A stretch of 64,000 nucleotides of DNA from Chelydra serpentina (Eukaryota; Chordata; Testudines; Chelydridae), in assembly GCA_037349315.1 (NCBI GenBank), contig JBAIAC010000007.1, forward strand, positions 19,574,501 to 19,638,500. Direction: 5' to 3'. Both the position numbers and the translations under genes were made by a program. Shown here one piece after another: positions 20,494 to 32,461 of the stretch. The notes under the pieces were generated by a model that saw only the letters and a list, made by a program, of their open reading frames with translations, was not told the origin of the DNA and did not search any database. Positions within the stretch are counted from its first letter, which is position 1, and every line of letters begins with the position of its first letter.

Positions 20494-21045
20494 TTTGAGT
20501 CTCCTGGTCTGGATTGCAGGTGGATAACTCTGTCCCCCTTAGGAGGGAGTCCCTGACCACCACCACCCATCTCCTCCTCTTGGGAGTGGTGGTCATGGAA
20601 CCCCCATCCCTAAGACAATGCATCCCATGCCTTCTGGTTGATGGGGTCTCTTTCTGATCCCTTCTCTCAGATGACTCTTCCAAACTATTCTCCACCATAG
20701 TACCTGTGCAGAGAGCCTGAAAACAGTTTCTTACGTCTATCTGTATTGGGGGTACATGGGTTCTCCTCTTTCTTCTTGTGGAGGTCACATACTGCCAATT
20801 TTCTTCCCCATTCTGCACTGCCCTCTCTGATTCATCAGCATGCTGTGTCTGCAGTGCCAAATGCTGACTTCTATCCAGAAAGTCATCATTTTCTCTGATG
20901 CAACCCCGAGTTTGATATTTGGGTCTCTCGTTCTTTAACCTTCTCTTCCAATCTGGAGACCAGCTTGCACTTCGTACAGACGAAGTCGATTCTGTACTCT
21001 GGGAGAAAGACAAACATGGCACATCCTGGGCAGGTCACAATAGCT
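20471..21045 (-). pseudogene. CR1 ORF1 N-terminus with zinc-finger remnant and SGNH block I
   Basis: Near 20960-21040 one frame reads TCPGCAMF ... FVCTKCKL, a four-Cys cluster as in CR1 ORF1 (PHD-like finger). After a frame change, basic and Glu/Gln-rich sequence leads to [13 protein letters not shown], the SGNH nucleophile block (normally GDS; here RDS keeps the Ser). Another frame change at about 20480-20495 connects it to the esterase blocks. CR1-like ORF1 proteins with finger plus esterase are known; they bind element RNA, and the esterase role is unclear. Confidence 0.7.
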
Positions 21046-24000
21046 GATTGCTCACTATCACTATAACATGGTTGTCAGATGGGAATTTCTTTCCACACCT
21101 TTCTTTCCAGCAGGTATCAGTGTGCTCACTTGAAAGTTTGATGTTCCGGATTGACATCAGGTGCAAGTGTAAATTACAGCTCAAACATGTGCTGTTGGTG
21201 GTGTGTATCAATGCCATGTTATTGTTGTGGAAAGATGTGGGATGTGACTGCAGAGCTCAAAAGTCATCCTCCATTTTGGAAGGTGAAGTTCTGGATTGCT
21301 AGGCTCAGAACAGAATGTGGCAGAATGATGTTCACTTCAGGCTCTTATTGCTGTGTTTTGTAATGATTAAATAAATATAATGCAATTGTTACACAAGCTT
21401 CCCTGCTTTAATAAAAACAACTCTGCAGTGAGACTGAGTCTGAGACCATTAATGGCCCAATTCACTGGTCTTTGACGTCTTTGATATAATGAACTCTGGG
21501 TCAGGTCTTAAAAGCATGGGTCTCTACCACTTGAACTAAAGGAGCAATTCCATTTTTTGATAGCAGTAGTAGGGCCATATCTCCTCATATGGACCATCCA
21601 CAAGAGGGAGACATAACACACACTGAACTGATTACAAAGACTTGAGGTACAGTGTCACGGAGTCCCTGTATTAGACAGTTCCTCAGGCCAACCAAACCTA
21701 TTTAACATAAATAGGATATCCTATGTCATGCTATTTAACTTAAAACAGAATAACAGATTTATCTGCCTTAGAAAATTACAGTATACAGAGAAAGTTCAAG
21801 AGGGGTGATGAATTTGCAGCCTCACAGATATTATCCACTATTATTTCTCTTTAATTAATTATGCGGCTTGAACCCGTGTCACTATCTTGCAAAACGTTGT
21901 CCTCTCACTCCCTTTGGTGGATCACTACACAAGCTACTTTAGAAAGTCAACGCACACGCAAAATATGTCACAATCATTATAGTACAAAGTGTAAGAGCCA
22001 AAGTGTTCATAAAAGATCAAGATAGATGAATTTTCTTAATAAGTAGCTAAAACATCCTCTGAGTTTCCGGAGCTATGTTGCTGCTCAAGGGTTTTCAATA
22101 CGATGCTCTGATGATAGAAGAACCACTTCTATCAAATATTAAGCTACTGTAAATTTACCATAATTGAATAATTTGCCTCTTAGCTTTGGTTCACTAAAAC
22201 TGTAACAAGGTTCTCATCTCTAAGTGATCGTTCCACAGTCTGTTTCAATATATGTCATGTCAGACAAGGCTCATATATAGTACCATTTGAGATTTAGTAA
22301 TTCCAAAGCCAAGGGACCTTGTAAAAGATCTGGATGATTGACCATAAAGTATGTACGTATTTAGTCATATTAAATTGTGATTAGAGTTTCAAGCTCCATA
22401 TTTAAATACAAAATAGTTGGATAAATCTTTGCTACTTTAGAGAAGTACCATCTCATGAATTCAGATGAATAAAGGAAATTCTACAGAAATTCAAAGCAAG
22501 AAGAAAGGGGGAACCTTTCAATGTTCATAGATATTTATATACAACACATACAGTTGGCTAGATTTTCACCTTCTGTGGGAGAATTCTGGAGGACATGATT
22601 ATAAGGGGAGGCTAACTCTCTGCAGGGGCTCAATCCTACATGGTGTCAAGTGTCCTCAGTTCTCAGTGAAATTAAGGGCTTTTTCTGGAGTCATTCAGCA
22701 CATCATGGCATCAAGACCCTAGTTTTCCCCAGATAGTTCTGTAGTATGACAGGTTTGCCCTCACTCTTTGTGGAACAAAAAGAGGGTTCAGACCCCAGAA
22801 GATGCAGATCTCTGAAGAATTACCAGAAGCCAGGGCCTAGCTGTGGAGGTCCTGCACTCTGAAATAGCCTCAGGTGCCCTGCTCCTTCTTATTGGCTTTT
22901 AATGGGATGACTCCACCCACTGTTGTCCACAGAGGGATCAGATCTTATTATTCATTTCAATAAATTCATCCCGTGCTTCCTGTGGATAAGAGGGTGGTGC
23001 ATCTGTCCCACCAGCCCTCTGTCTCACTTGCTTCTCACGAGGGGAAGCCACTTGAAGCCAGAGTGGGCCATTCCTAGATGCTGGGGTGAGGTACTGTGCT
23101 GTGCTGTTAAGGTAGTTATCTACCCGTACATTCTGTTTGTAAGCAGAGGGGAAACTCTTTGTTTTGGATTCTAGTGGATCAATCCTCCACTTGGAATAAA
23201 CAGACCAGCTAGCAACTATGAATGGAAGAATCTGATCAATTCAAATCTAACAGGAAGTGTTGTTGAAGTTTGAAAAATATGACTACAATTACTTTTCCAC
23301 AGCCAGGATCTGGTTGGGACCAGATGTGGAGGTGATCAAATACTCTGCTCAGATCATTTCCACCCCAAATGAGAAGTACTGGAAATCTCCTGAAAAAGCT
23401 TAGTACCATGAGATTTCCAGTTCATTTTTGCAAAACCAAGGTGTCTGGATAATTACAGGAGCTACTGATACCTATTCAAACTTTGGAGCGCTTATCAAAG
23501 CATACCCCGCACCCCACTCCACCCCACCTCCCCGCAAAAAAGAAGAAAAACAAACAATAATAAAAACATACCACAATTTTCAGGTTTCATCATTGCTACA
23601 TTAAAAGTAATAATGCCATCGGCGATCCTTCGATTCGAGAATGATCTCTACCACAGATTTACATATGGGTCCTGAGATGACTCAGGAGTCTGATCCTGGA
23701 ACCACAGATCCGCCCACAGGAGGTACAGACATTTCCTGGGGGGTCAGCTGCCTGCTGGGAGAAAATTCTTTCTTTTACCTTCCTTTTCTCTCTCTCTTTT
23801 CAGCTTCGAGGGCAAGGCACTTCTACAAAAGCAATAGTGTATGTTGTATCTAATTGATCTTTAGGGTTCCTCATAGCACAAGTAATAAATAAATAATAAT
23901 AATAATATGGAAGCAGGTCTGTGGCCCACTATCATTAATTGTTTTCCATTGTTAAGGGTGAAATTAAACAGAGATGATGTCAGGCAACATTTATTTAACA

Positions 24001-25400
24001 GGAAACAAATTCAACATACATGATAACAGGTACCATTAATAATTAGAGGCATTTTATCAGACTTAATTTCATTATCAGTTCATTAGGCCTTGTTCTCTGG
24101 TCTGGCCAAACTGTACTTGACATAGGATGGGAAAAGAGGGGCATAAAGCACAACTTAGAGCAGTCTTGAGGTTTCAAGAGGTCATTCCAGAAGATGAGAT
24201 TTGTCAGGTGTAGAGATGCCCCAGCCATTCCTACTTTCTTCCAAGAACACTCCTATATCAAGGGACAGGAGGGATCCCTAGGTACCTGACTAACCTGGAA
24301 TTACATTTTAAATTATGAATCGCTCTGGGAAATTATTGCAAAAATATTTATGAAAATATTCACTGGGAACTTTAAATGGATTCATTCTGATGGTGTGCTT
24401 GTTCCATTTGTGTGTTGTCTGAGAATACTTCACGAACGCATACAGGCAGAGGTGTTCACAAAAACAGTGAATAGCAAATATGAGAGAATATTTGGAGAAA
24501 TATTGTCTGAATTTGTTAACATAAGGATTTGCACCAGAAACTTAGTTGTAGGTATTCTGCTCTTCCAATCAGGGAACTAGAAACATATCATGTGACCTGT
24601 ATGTCCAATCAAAACAGATTACATTTTGAATATCAAATGCAATCCACCTGTAATCAAGATCATTCTCTCACGTGCCAAATCCTTAAAACTCTAATGGCAC
24701 CCTACTACTGGGATACAAAGTAGTTTGATAATATATCCTCTTTTTATTTATTATAATCATAGTTACTATAAACAACTCCTTATGCTTCCATTTTGAGGGA
24801 GTAGCCCTAAGTGGTTAAATGGAGCTCTTATTCCAAAGGCAGTGTATAAAGATGTGGAGAAGATAGATGAATAGCTCTGTGAGAAAAGTTCATTGGCATG
24901 TTTGTGTTTCATCAGGGATGTCAACTTCCTTTTCATTAGATAGTTGTTATTTTCTGACTGCTGTGTAGCGGTGTTAAACAATTACCAAGTTATTTGTTTT
25001 GCTTTAGAAAACAAAATCTTTTGATGCTTATCCATTAAAATCTTGCTTGCCATTTACTGCAATTTCTCACTCTGCATAGACATCTTTTTTTCATTTTTAA
25101 ACACAGACGGCTGCTTTTGCTTTAGTTTTAAAATACATTGTTGAAAGTACCAGCATTGTTTCCATCAGTGTCTTTCAGATCCTACAGCTGCATTAAGTCA
25201 ATGAAGCAGTCCATCTTGTCTTAAGCAATTTGGATGTAATTAAGAACTACGTTGTAACACCCTTGGCTGCACTTGTGTTTCTATCATAGTAGCATTCTGC
25301 TTTTTCACTTTTGAAATAATATACACACTACTGTTTCTACAGCATTACAGGTGCTGAAAATCCTGAAAAAAAAGCAGCCAGGAGCAAAAATCTGCCAATA
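21046..25400. other. Long unannotated stretch
   Basis: No gene. TGTCACGGAGTCCC at 21654 looks like the start of an LTR, but no matching end or TSD was found. 23505-23570 is C- and A-rich. 23615-23740 (CATCGGCGATCCTTCGATTC onward) looks repeat-derived, family not identified. 23880-23910 is an AAT microsatellite. The rest appears unique or too old to classify. Confidence 0.35.
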
Positions 25401-25404
25401 ATGT

Positions 25405-25735
25405 GGCTGTAAATCTGGAGTTAACTCTATTAACTTCAACAGAGTTACTCCAAATTCTTGGTGATGTAACTCAGAGCAGAATGTGGGGTTATATGTACAA
25501 CACTGTGCGACAGGACATCAGAACGTCTCCCTGACAGGTCCTCTTGTCATCATTTTTACTGTAGAAAAACAGGAATATCTCATTGTGTTACCAAAGAAAG
25601 ATAAAACCATCTGGCTTACTTACTCAGAGGGAGCAACATTCTTCTCTCAGTTATACTGGTGTAAATCTGGAGTAATTTCACTGATTTCACTGGATTTTCA
25701 CCTTTATAACTGAGGGCAGAATTTGGCCCCAAAGG
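25405..25735. repeat. Two adjacent foldback repeats with TGTAAATCTGGAGT arms
   Basis: 25405-25470 has arms TGTAAATCTGGAGTTAACTC and AGAGTTACTCCAAATT around TTAACTTCAAC. 25640-25735 repeats GGTGTAAATCTGGAGTAA and ends GGGCAGAATTTGGCCC. These are old members of the window's foldback family. Confidence 0.5.
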
Positions 25736-25984
25736 CTAGAGATATGTTACCAAGTCTTGTTTCAAACATCATAGGAAAAATATCATTCTCAGCTTGGTAA
25801 AGGTCCAGAATGAGTCAAAATAACATCCTGCTCTGGCCTCTTTCACTGCATTTTCCCTCATTCAGGAACAAATCTGGCTGAAGCATTATAGCATTAAACC
25901 CAGTGGTACAGCTGCTTCACATGCAGAGCCCCCATTTAGTTCCATGGGAGATCTCTGAATATGGCAACTACAATTCAAAGCCTT

Positions 25985-26125
25985 AGGGCCCTGATTCAGT
26001 GCTCCCTCCCTGTTTAGAAAGGCACTTAAGGCTTAACTTGACTTCAATGAGCCTTAAGCACATGCTTTGCTTAATAAGGATGTATTTAAGCGTGTATTTA
26101 AATGCTTTGATGAACTGGGGCCTAT
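25985..26125. repeat. Foldback repeat, TTGACTTCAATGAG centre
   Basis: GCACTTAAGGCTTAACTTGACTTCAATGAGCCTTAAGCACATG-type order: the inner arms AAGGCTTAA and GCCTTAAGC are inverted about TTGACTTCAATGA; ends with GAACTGGGGCC. Confidence 0.55.
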
Positions 26126-27189
26126 ATAAATGAGTAATCTGTAACAGAGCAAAATTCTCCCCTACTCAATGGCTCTCAGATGTATTCTATTCTCACTGGC
26201 TGTGTGAAACTTGCATTCTTCCATTCATGTGGGAGTGACCAGCCTGTCAAAATCTAAATTCCTCATGCATACCTTAGAAGAGAATGCTGTCTGTACATCC
26301 GTGTGAGGGCAACATTGCTGTTTGGTTTGCTAAACTATTTCGATACATTTACACATGGGCACAGCTATCTCAGGAGCCCTCATATAAAAATGATATTTTT
26401 ATTCGGAACTTACATTTGAAAGCATTTAAGGATTTTTTTAAAAAATATCTTGTTTTAGCCATGCAGGAAAAAATGGCTTCCAATTAACCTAGGGTCAGTG
26501 GGAAATGTTATACAAAATAACATTCCAGGCCACAGTGTCTCACTGTATTATAATGAGTGGTTTTTTAAGACCAAATTCTATTCTCGATTTACACCAATGT
26601 ATATCCAGCCCAGCATACCTCCATTTAAATCTATGGAGTTACTTTTGGTATTTACATTGATGTAGCAGAAATCTTGGCCATTATTTCCTCTGGCAGAAAC
26701 CGCCCTCATTTGCTTCTATAGCACTTTACATTATCATTACCTTGGGTATTGGATTGCCTTATTTTCCAACCTTACCTTCTCAAAAGTGATACAGTTTGGG
26801 ATTTTTTGTTTGTTTTGTTTTTACTTTCCCTCATAACCAAAGGATTATTAAAAAGTTCACCAGATACAATTATATTATTAAGGGGAAGGTTGTCTAAAAC
26901 ACAGGACTGGGAATTGGAAAGTCTGGGGTGAGTTCCTCTCCCCTTCTCCAGCCCCTTTACACCAGGTAAAAGGCTGGATTGGTGAACATGGGCAATCAAA
27001 GTCACATATTTGGCTGAGGGAGGATTCTCCCATTTCAGGCACAGTGAAAGCTAGCTGTAAAGTTGTCCTCCAAGCACCTCCTTGCACATCCTGCAAAGGG
27101 GGCAGACCAAGAGCAGGGTTGGGGAGAGGAGAGGTGGATCAGAGGTGGATCTGCTGTATGCAGCTCTGTGAAGATTCCAGGCAGTCCTG
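26126..27189. other. Unannotated stretch with one foldback at 26570-26680
   Basis: 26570-26680 has arms ATTTACACCAATGTA and TATTTACATTGATGTA around a CTCCATTTAAATCTATGGAG core. No gene seen elsewhere. Confidence 0.4.
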
Positions 27190-27377
27190 TGACCCATAGT
27201 GCAGCCCGCTGCAATTGCAATATCTACCATGAAGCACGTGTAGGCTTACCCGAGCTAGCTTTGGTCAAGCTAGTCCACTAAAAATAGTGCAGCCATGCAC
27301 TGCTATTTTTAGTGAGCTAGCTCGAGTATGTTTACATGTGCTCCAAGTGCGTTCCTGATTGCTGTGTAGACATACCC
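27190..27377. mobile_element. Harbinger-like foldback MITE, left end decayed
   Basis: The right end reverse-complemented is GGGTATGTCTACACAGC, followed by TTA at 27378-27380. The inner core 27277-27314 is a near-perfect hairpin (CACTAAAAATAG arms), flanked by CGAGCTAGCT on both sides. The left terminus is too diverged to place exactly. Confidence 0.65.
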
Positions 27378-27559
27378 TTAGAGAAGCACCTAAGGCTGTC
27401 TAAATTATGCCAGCTGCCAATCTAGCTCCCCGCGCACCACAGAATCAGGAGGGTGCAAAGGCAATTTAAAGCCACTGTAACCCCTGCTAATTGTGGGCTG
27501 CAGATTTTATTGTGTGCCTTTTAGAGTCACAGCACAGAATATCACTCCGAGCTTTTACT

Positions 27560-27715
27560 CCTGAGTTTTTCACAGACTAATAACCTTGGTCAAATTCCTT
27601 CATCTCTTTGTACTTCAATTTCCCCATCTGTGAATTAGGGAGAGTGGTACTTTACTACAAGAGTGTTATAAAGCTTCATTCATTAATGTTTGTAAACCAC
27701 TTTGAGATAGAGTTG
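27560..27715 (+). mobile_element. MIR-type SINE remnant
   Basis: AACCTTGGTCAAATTCCTTC, then a CCCCATCTGTGAATTAGG block and ...AACCACTTTGAGATAG follow the order of the MIR core and tail. Promoter part missing. Confidence 0.55.
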
Positions 27716-28060
27716 CCAACTTGGTAATACCTAAAATCCGGACAGTCCAGCAGGAGTGCTGGAACCTCACCTGCCCCGCTCTTCCCCCCAAGACCCTATC
27801 CCTGCCCTGACGCTTCCCCCAAGGCTCCGCCCCATCCACTCCTCTTCCCTCTTCCCCCCCTCACTCGCTGCTTTTGCCCTCCCACCCTCTCCTCCTGGCT
27901 CAGGAGGGACTTGCCTACTTTGCCGGGGCTGGGAGCTGCAGATTCCAATCCTGACACATGTAGGAGGCGGCCCTAGCTGAGTAGGGGCAGGGGTGGGTGA
28001 TGACCCAGCGCCTCCTCCTCTCCCCCGCCCCCAGTAACTGGACTTTGGGTATCCGGTCAG
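27716..28060. repeat. C-rich unclassified block, possibly a short DNA transposon
   Basis: Runs from TTGCCAACTTGGTAATACC, then AAAATCCGGACAGTCC, to CCCAGTAACTGGACTTTGGG and TATCCGGTCAG. CCGGACA/TCCGGT at the two sides may be terminal repeats, but no TSD is visible. Confidence 0.35.
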
Positions 28061-29774
28061 TAGATCTGGAGGGAAGTTTTCAAAAAATTACTAAGTATAA
28101 TTGTTACTATTTTACTCTATCCCAGATAATAGAATCCTGCAAGGAAAACTCCATTACTCCTTTGGATTTACATGTATGTAAAGACTACAAGATCAGGCCT
28201 AAAATTAGTCCTCTAAATATATTGGATTAAATCCTGGCCCCATTGAAGTCAGCAGAAAAACTCACATTAACTTCAATAAGATCAGGATTTCACCTACTAC
28301 CATGTAAAGCTGATTGGAATTAGAGATTTACTATTTTTCTCGCTCCAACCCCCAAAACAAAATACAGTTATCTCTGTTGCAAATTGGATATCTAGGTATA
28401 TTATTATGATGGTATAACACAAAAACACAGATTAAAATTTATTTTTCTGTGGTTCTGTTTGATTCAATCTTATTTTAATCTGAGATTTTAAAAAGCTTCA
28501 GTATTACTTCGAGGTCAAAATCCAAACCATAAATTTCATTTGAATCATCTAAACCAGCATCAGAACATTATATCTTCTCTATTAAAAAACCACACACACT
28601 TTGGGTGTACATGATGAAATTCTAAAGACTCCATTTTCTGGTCTCTGATGCCCCTCACCTTTAGGTAAAGATCAATTAGTCTCTTCTTTTTAAACCCATC
28701 AAAATGGATATTTGAGTCCCCCACAAAGTGGAGTTATAATACTAAAATCCATTTTTGAAGTGATGTAGAAGAGATATGACCGTTGACAAAGGGCTACTAT
28801 TCAGCAGTCTTTAGTATTGAAATTCTTGCACTGAAAAGGGTTAATTGCCTATTACATAAAGTTTTGAAAGAATGCCAGTCTTCTGTGTCAAATCCTATTT
28901 TCATCCCACTCAACCTTATTTTAATGACATAGAACTGGACAAATGGGGAAAAACACCCATGGCACAATTTCTGCCAATGAATATTTCAGCAGGTGCCTCT
29001 TGGCTAAAAGTCTAGATAAAAGCCTTGCTCCAGGCAAATTAAGAGTAGAAGAAAAGACTTCTAAGTACTGAGCGCTTATGAGAAAAGAACCAGCATAGAA
29101 CCCTAGATATGATCCCTTCAATTGAAAACCTAGAGATCACAGCAAAAGGCAATTACAGTGGCTCCTCCCTTGTGTTAGTAGCCTGTATTCTGCTGTCATA
29201 TACATCTAAAGTTTCCAGCTAAGAGAAATGCTTAGCCTCACATGTCTCATTTTAGTTGCTACGTTATATTTGTTACAAACATTATTTACTCTTTTTCAGA
29301 GTGTAGGCAACTCAAAGCATACTGTGCAAATAAATACAGTACAAAGTCTTGTGTTTTTAAAGCAGGCCAGGCCACTTTATGAAGGAGACACAAAACAGGT
29401 CTGTGCTGTAACAGCCCGACAGTGAAATCAGTACTGGCCAGGACCTGATCCTGCAAACTCTTACTACTTGATGAATGCCTTTCTTCCATGAGTAATCCCA
29501 ATTCTGGAAAGCATTCCAACCCTGTTACATTGCTTCCTTCAGCTCAGAGGGATTCCCCAAGTGGTAGAGAGCCAGCAGTATGGTTAAGGTAGAGCTGAGA
29601 GCGCACAGGGGAGCTGTGGGGCGGTGCGGGAGTGACAGAACTGGGAGAGTACCAGGGAGCAGGCAGGGGTGCCATTTAGGGGGAACAGGGGAGGGATCTA
29701 CCCCACCCTGAGTTTTGTAGGGGAGATCTACTCACCCTAGCCCCAGACAGAGCTCTTAACTGCAACAGCTTGAG
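28061..29774. other. Unannotated stretch with a foldback remnant at 28205-28295
   Basis: 28205-28295 has CCCCATTGAAGTCAGCAG and TTAACTTCAATAAGATCAGG. No gene otherwise; ordinary AT-rich DNA. Confidence 0.4.
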
Positions 29775-30567
29775 GAGGGGTGGGCAAACTACGGCCCGTG
29801 GACCACATCTGGCCCATCAGCTGATTTAATCTGGCCCTCAATATCCAGCTGGGGAGTGGGGTTGGGGGCAGCTCCGTGCATGCATGCCACTGCTCTGCGC
29901 AGCTCCCAGAAGCAGAAGCGTGTACCACCTCCGGCTACTACATGTAAGGGCAGCCAGGGGGATCCACATGCCGCTCCCGTCCCAAGAGCCACCCCCGAAG
30001 CTCCCATTGGCTGAGAACTGCGGCCAATGGGAGCTGCAGGGGCAGCACCTAGAGCCGCCTGGCCACGGCTCCGCATAGGAGCCAGAGGGAGGACATGCTG
30101 CTGCTTCTGGGAGCTGCTTGAGGAAAGCGCCACCTACACCCCTGAGCCCCTTTCTCACCCCAACCCCCTCAATCCCAGCCCAGAGCACCCTCCTGCACCC
30201 CCAATCCCTCATCCCCAGCCCCACCCCAGAGCCTACACCCCCAGCCAGAGCCCTCACCCCTCATGCCCTAATCCCCTGCCTCAGCCTGGGGCCCCCTCCC
30301 ACAGTCTGAACCCCTCAGTCCCAGCCTGGAGCACCCTTCTACACCCCAAACTCTTCATCCCCAGCCCCACCTCAGACCCCGCACCTCCAGCTGGAGCCCT
30401 CCCCCCACCCCAGACCCCTGCCCCATCCTGAATGCCTCATTCTGGCCCCACCCCAGAGCCCTCACCCCCTCCTGCACCCCAACCCCAATTTCATGAACAT
30501 TCATGGCCCGCCATACAATTTGCATACCTAGATGTGTCCCTCCAGCCAAAAAGTTTGCCCACCCCTG
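29775..30567. mobile_element. hAT element, 793 bp, non-autonomous
   Basis: Ends GAGGGGTGGGCAAACT and, reverse-complemented, CAGGGGTGGGCAAACT; TSD AGCTTGAG (29767-29774) and AGCTTGAT (30568-30575), 7 of 8. The left half has an internal foldback around CCCATTGGCTGAGAACTGCG (about 29998-30040). The right half is an imperfect C-rich tandem array. Frames crossing it are by-products of the array. Confidence 0.88.
30120..30490. repeat. C-rich imperfect tandem array inside the hAT element
   Basis: Repeated CAGCCCAGAGCACCCTCC and CTGCACCCCAA-like words with no fixed period. The minus strand is G-rich with several GGGG runs, so quadruplex formation is possible (inference). Confidence 0.6.
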
Positions 30568-30689
30568 AGCTTGATGGTGATATGTGGTGAGTTCCTAAAC
30601 TGGGAGCAGCACAGCCTTGTGGCAGGGAGTTTGTTTATAGACAGAGGCAGGGTGATTAAGATAACAAAAGGCTTATCATTAAAGTAAAT

Positions 30690-31890
30690 TAAGGATCATT
30701 AGATGATCCTGAAAGCACTGACAGGCACTTCAGTTAAAAGATAGGAAACAAAGGGTAGGAATAAAAGGTGAGAATGGAGAGAGGTAAATAGTGATGTCCT
30801 GGCCTCAGGGGTCTGTACTGGGCCCAGTCTTATTCAATGTATTCATAAATGATCTGGAAAAAGGGATACACAGTGAGGTGTTAAAAATTGCAGATGATAC
30901 AAAAGTACTCAAGATTGTTAAATCCAAAGCAGACTGCGAAGAGTTACAAAGGGATCTCACAAAACTAGGTGACTGGGTAACACAATGGCAGAAGAAATTC
31001 ATTGTTGATAAATGCAAAGTAATGCACTTGGCAAAATATAATCCCAACCATACATACAAAATGATGGAGTCTAAATTAGCTGAACCCATCCATAAAGAGA
31101 CCTTGGAGTCATTGTGGATAGTTCTCTGAAATCATCTGCTCAATGTGCAATGGGAATTTAAAAAACTAGCAGAATATTGAAAATCATTGGAAAAGGGATA
31201 AATAATAAGTGAAAAATATCATATTTCCTCTATATAAATCCACGGGACACCAACATATTGAATAGTGCGTGCAGATTTGGTCACCACATCTCAAAAAGAT
31301 ACATTGGATTTGGAAAAGGTACAGAGAAGGGCAACAGAAATCATTAGGGGTATGGAACAGCTTCTGTATGAGGAGAGATTAAAAAGACTGGCACTTTTCA
31401 GCTTTGCAAAGAGATGACTAAGGGGGAATATGATAGAGGTCTATAAAATCATGAATGGTGTGAAAAAATTGAATAAGGAAGTGTTTATTTACTCCTTCAC
31501 ATAACACAAGAATTAGGGGTCACCAAATGAAATTAACAGGCACCAGATTTAAAACAAACAAACAAAAAAGGTATTTCTTCACAGTCAACACTCTTTTCCA
31601 GGGTGAAGGCCAAAACTATAACAGGGTTCCAATAAGAACTAGATAAGTTCATGGAGGATAGGTCCAGCAATGGCTATTAGCCAGTGTGGGCAGGGATCCA
31701 ACACCATGTTCTGCATGTCCCTCACCTATGTTTGCCACAAGCTGGGAGTGGACAACAGGGCAACTTGATGATTACCTGTTCTGTTCATTCCCCCTGGGGC
31801 ACCTGGCATTGGCCACTGTTGGAAGACAGGATATGGGACTAGATGGACCATTGGTCTTATCCAGTAGGGGCCATTAGGATGTTCTTATAT
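30690..31890 (+). mobile_element. CR1-type LINE 3' part
   Basis: Plus strand. [20 protein letters not shown], then KIADDTKVLK (RT catalytic block, usually FADD) and WQKKFIVDKCKVMHLAKYN in the frame 30791-31129, after which frames decay. The 3' end has GGACTAGATGGACCATTGGTC ending in TTCTTATAT. The same subfamily recurs at 56690-57945. Confidence 0.8.
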
Positions 31891-31894
31891 AGAA

Positions 31895-31990
31895 CTCAGA
31901 TGTATTTGCTCCCCGCTGTAACCCACTAGACCCCGCTCTCCTCCCAGAGCTGGGATAGAACCCAGGAGTCCTGATGGGGGTCTCTCTCCA
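31895..31990 (-). mobile_element. tRNA-like SINE remnant
   Basis: On the minus strand CAGGACTCCTGGGTTCTATC, then CCAGCTCTGGGAGG: a B-box-like GGTTCTATCCC and following core of a tRNA-derived SINE. Short and uncertain. Confidence 0.4.
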
Positions 31991-32269
31991 CAGAGTTAGT
32001 AATAAGGTAAGAATATACATTTAAATGTTAAACCTAGCCAGTGTCCCTTAAATGACTTGCCTCAAGATGTCAAAACATGTTGTTATTAGAGCTGAGTGGG
32101 TCTAATATTTATTTAATTTTCTGTCTTTTATAAAATAATTAGATACAGGGCTCCTCTCAGCTAATTGCTAAGTTCTCTGCCAAAAACCCTAGCATTTTCA
32201 AGTGCCTAAGTAGCCCCAGGAATCATGGTTAAATTCCACCCCCCCCCCGCAACCAAAATCGGAAATGGT

Positions 32270-32460
32270 GCCCCTGGGAGCAGGAGAAGCTGAAGCTTGG
32301 AGAGCACATGGGAGGTGGGGGAACCGGGGGAGGTGGAGGGGTGGAGAGTTGGTGTGCACAGAGAAGCTGTGGGAAGGCTGGAGCTGGGAGATCCCTTGGT
32401 AGTGGTGGGGGAAGCCGTGGGAGAGCACAGGGGAGCTGGGGGGAAGAGGATAGCACAGGG
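32270..32460. repeat. G-rich low-complexity tract
   Basis: Runs such as GGGAGGTGGGGGAACC, GGGGGAGGTGGAGGGG and GGAGCTGGGGGGAAGAGG. Open in several frames simply because it lacks T-rich stops. Confidence 0.7.
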
Positions 32461-32461
32461 A

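Larger units (their letters stand above)
16744..21045 (-). mobile_element. CR1 LINE, nearly full length, interrupted by a solo LTR
   Basis: Minus strand. The 3' end near 16744-16800 has the CR1 terminal words GGTTGGACTAGATGACCTCC and an imperfect ATTCTATG tail. Upstream come reverse transcriptase (17087-18905), endonuclease and SGNH esterase (19255-20493) and an ORF1 N-terminus with CPGC...CTKC cysteines (about 20960-21040). With the 412-bp LTR removed it is about 3.9 kb, close to the usual CR1 length. Frameshifts and stops make it inactive. The 5' boundary is uncertain and could extend toward 21217. Confidence 0.9.

Noticed and set aside
21654..21900. LTR start TGTCACGGAGT
   Set aside because: No matching terminus, TSD or internal region could be found, so it is mentioned only within the unannotated stretch.
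29838..30431. Pro- and Gly-rich frames
   Set aside because: Products of the C-rich array inside the hAT element.
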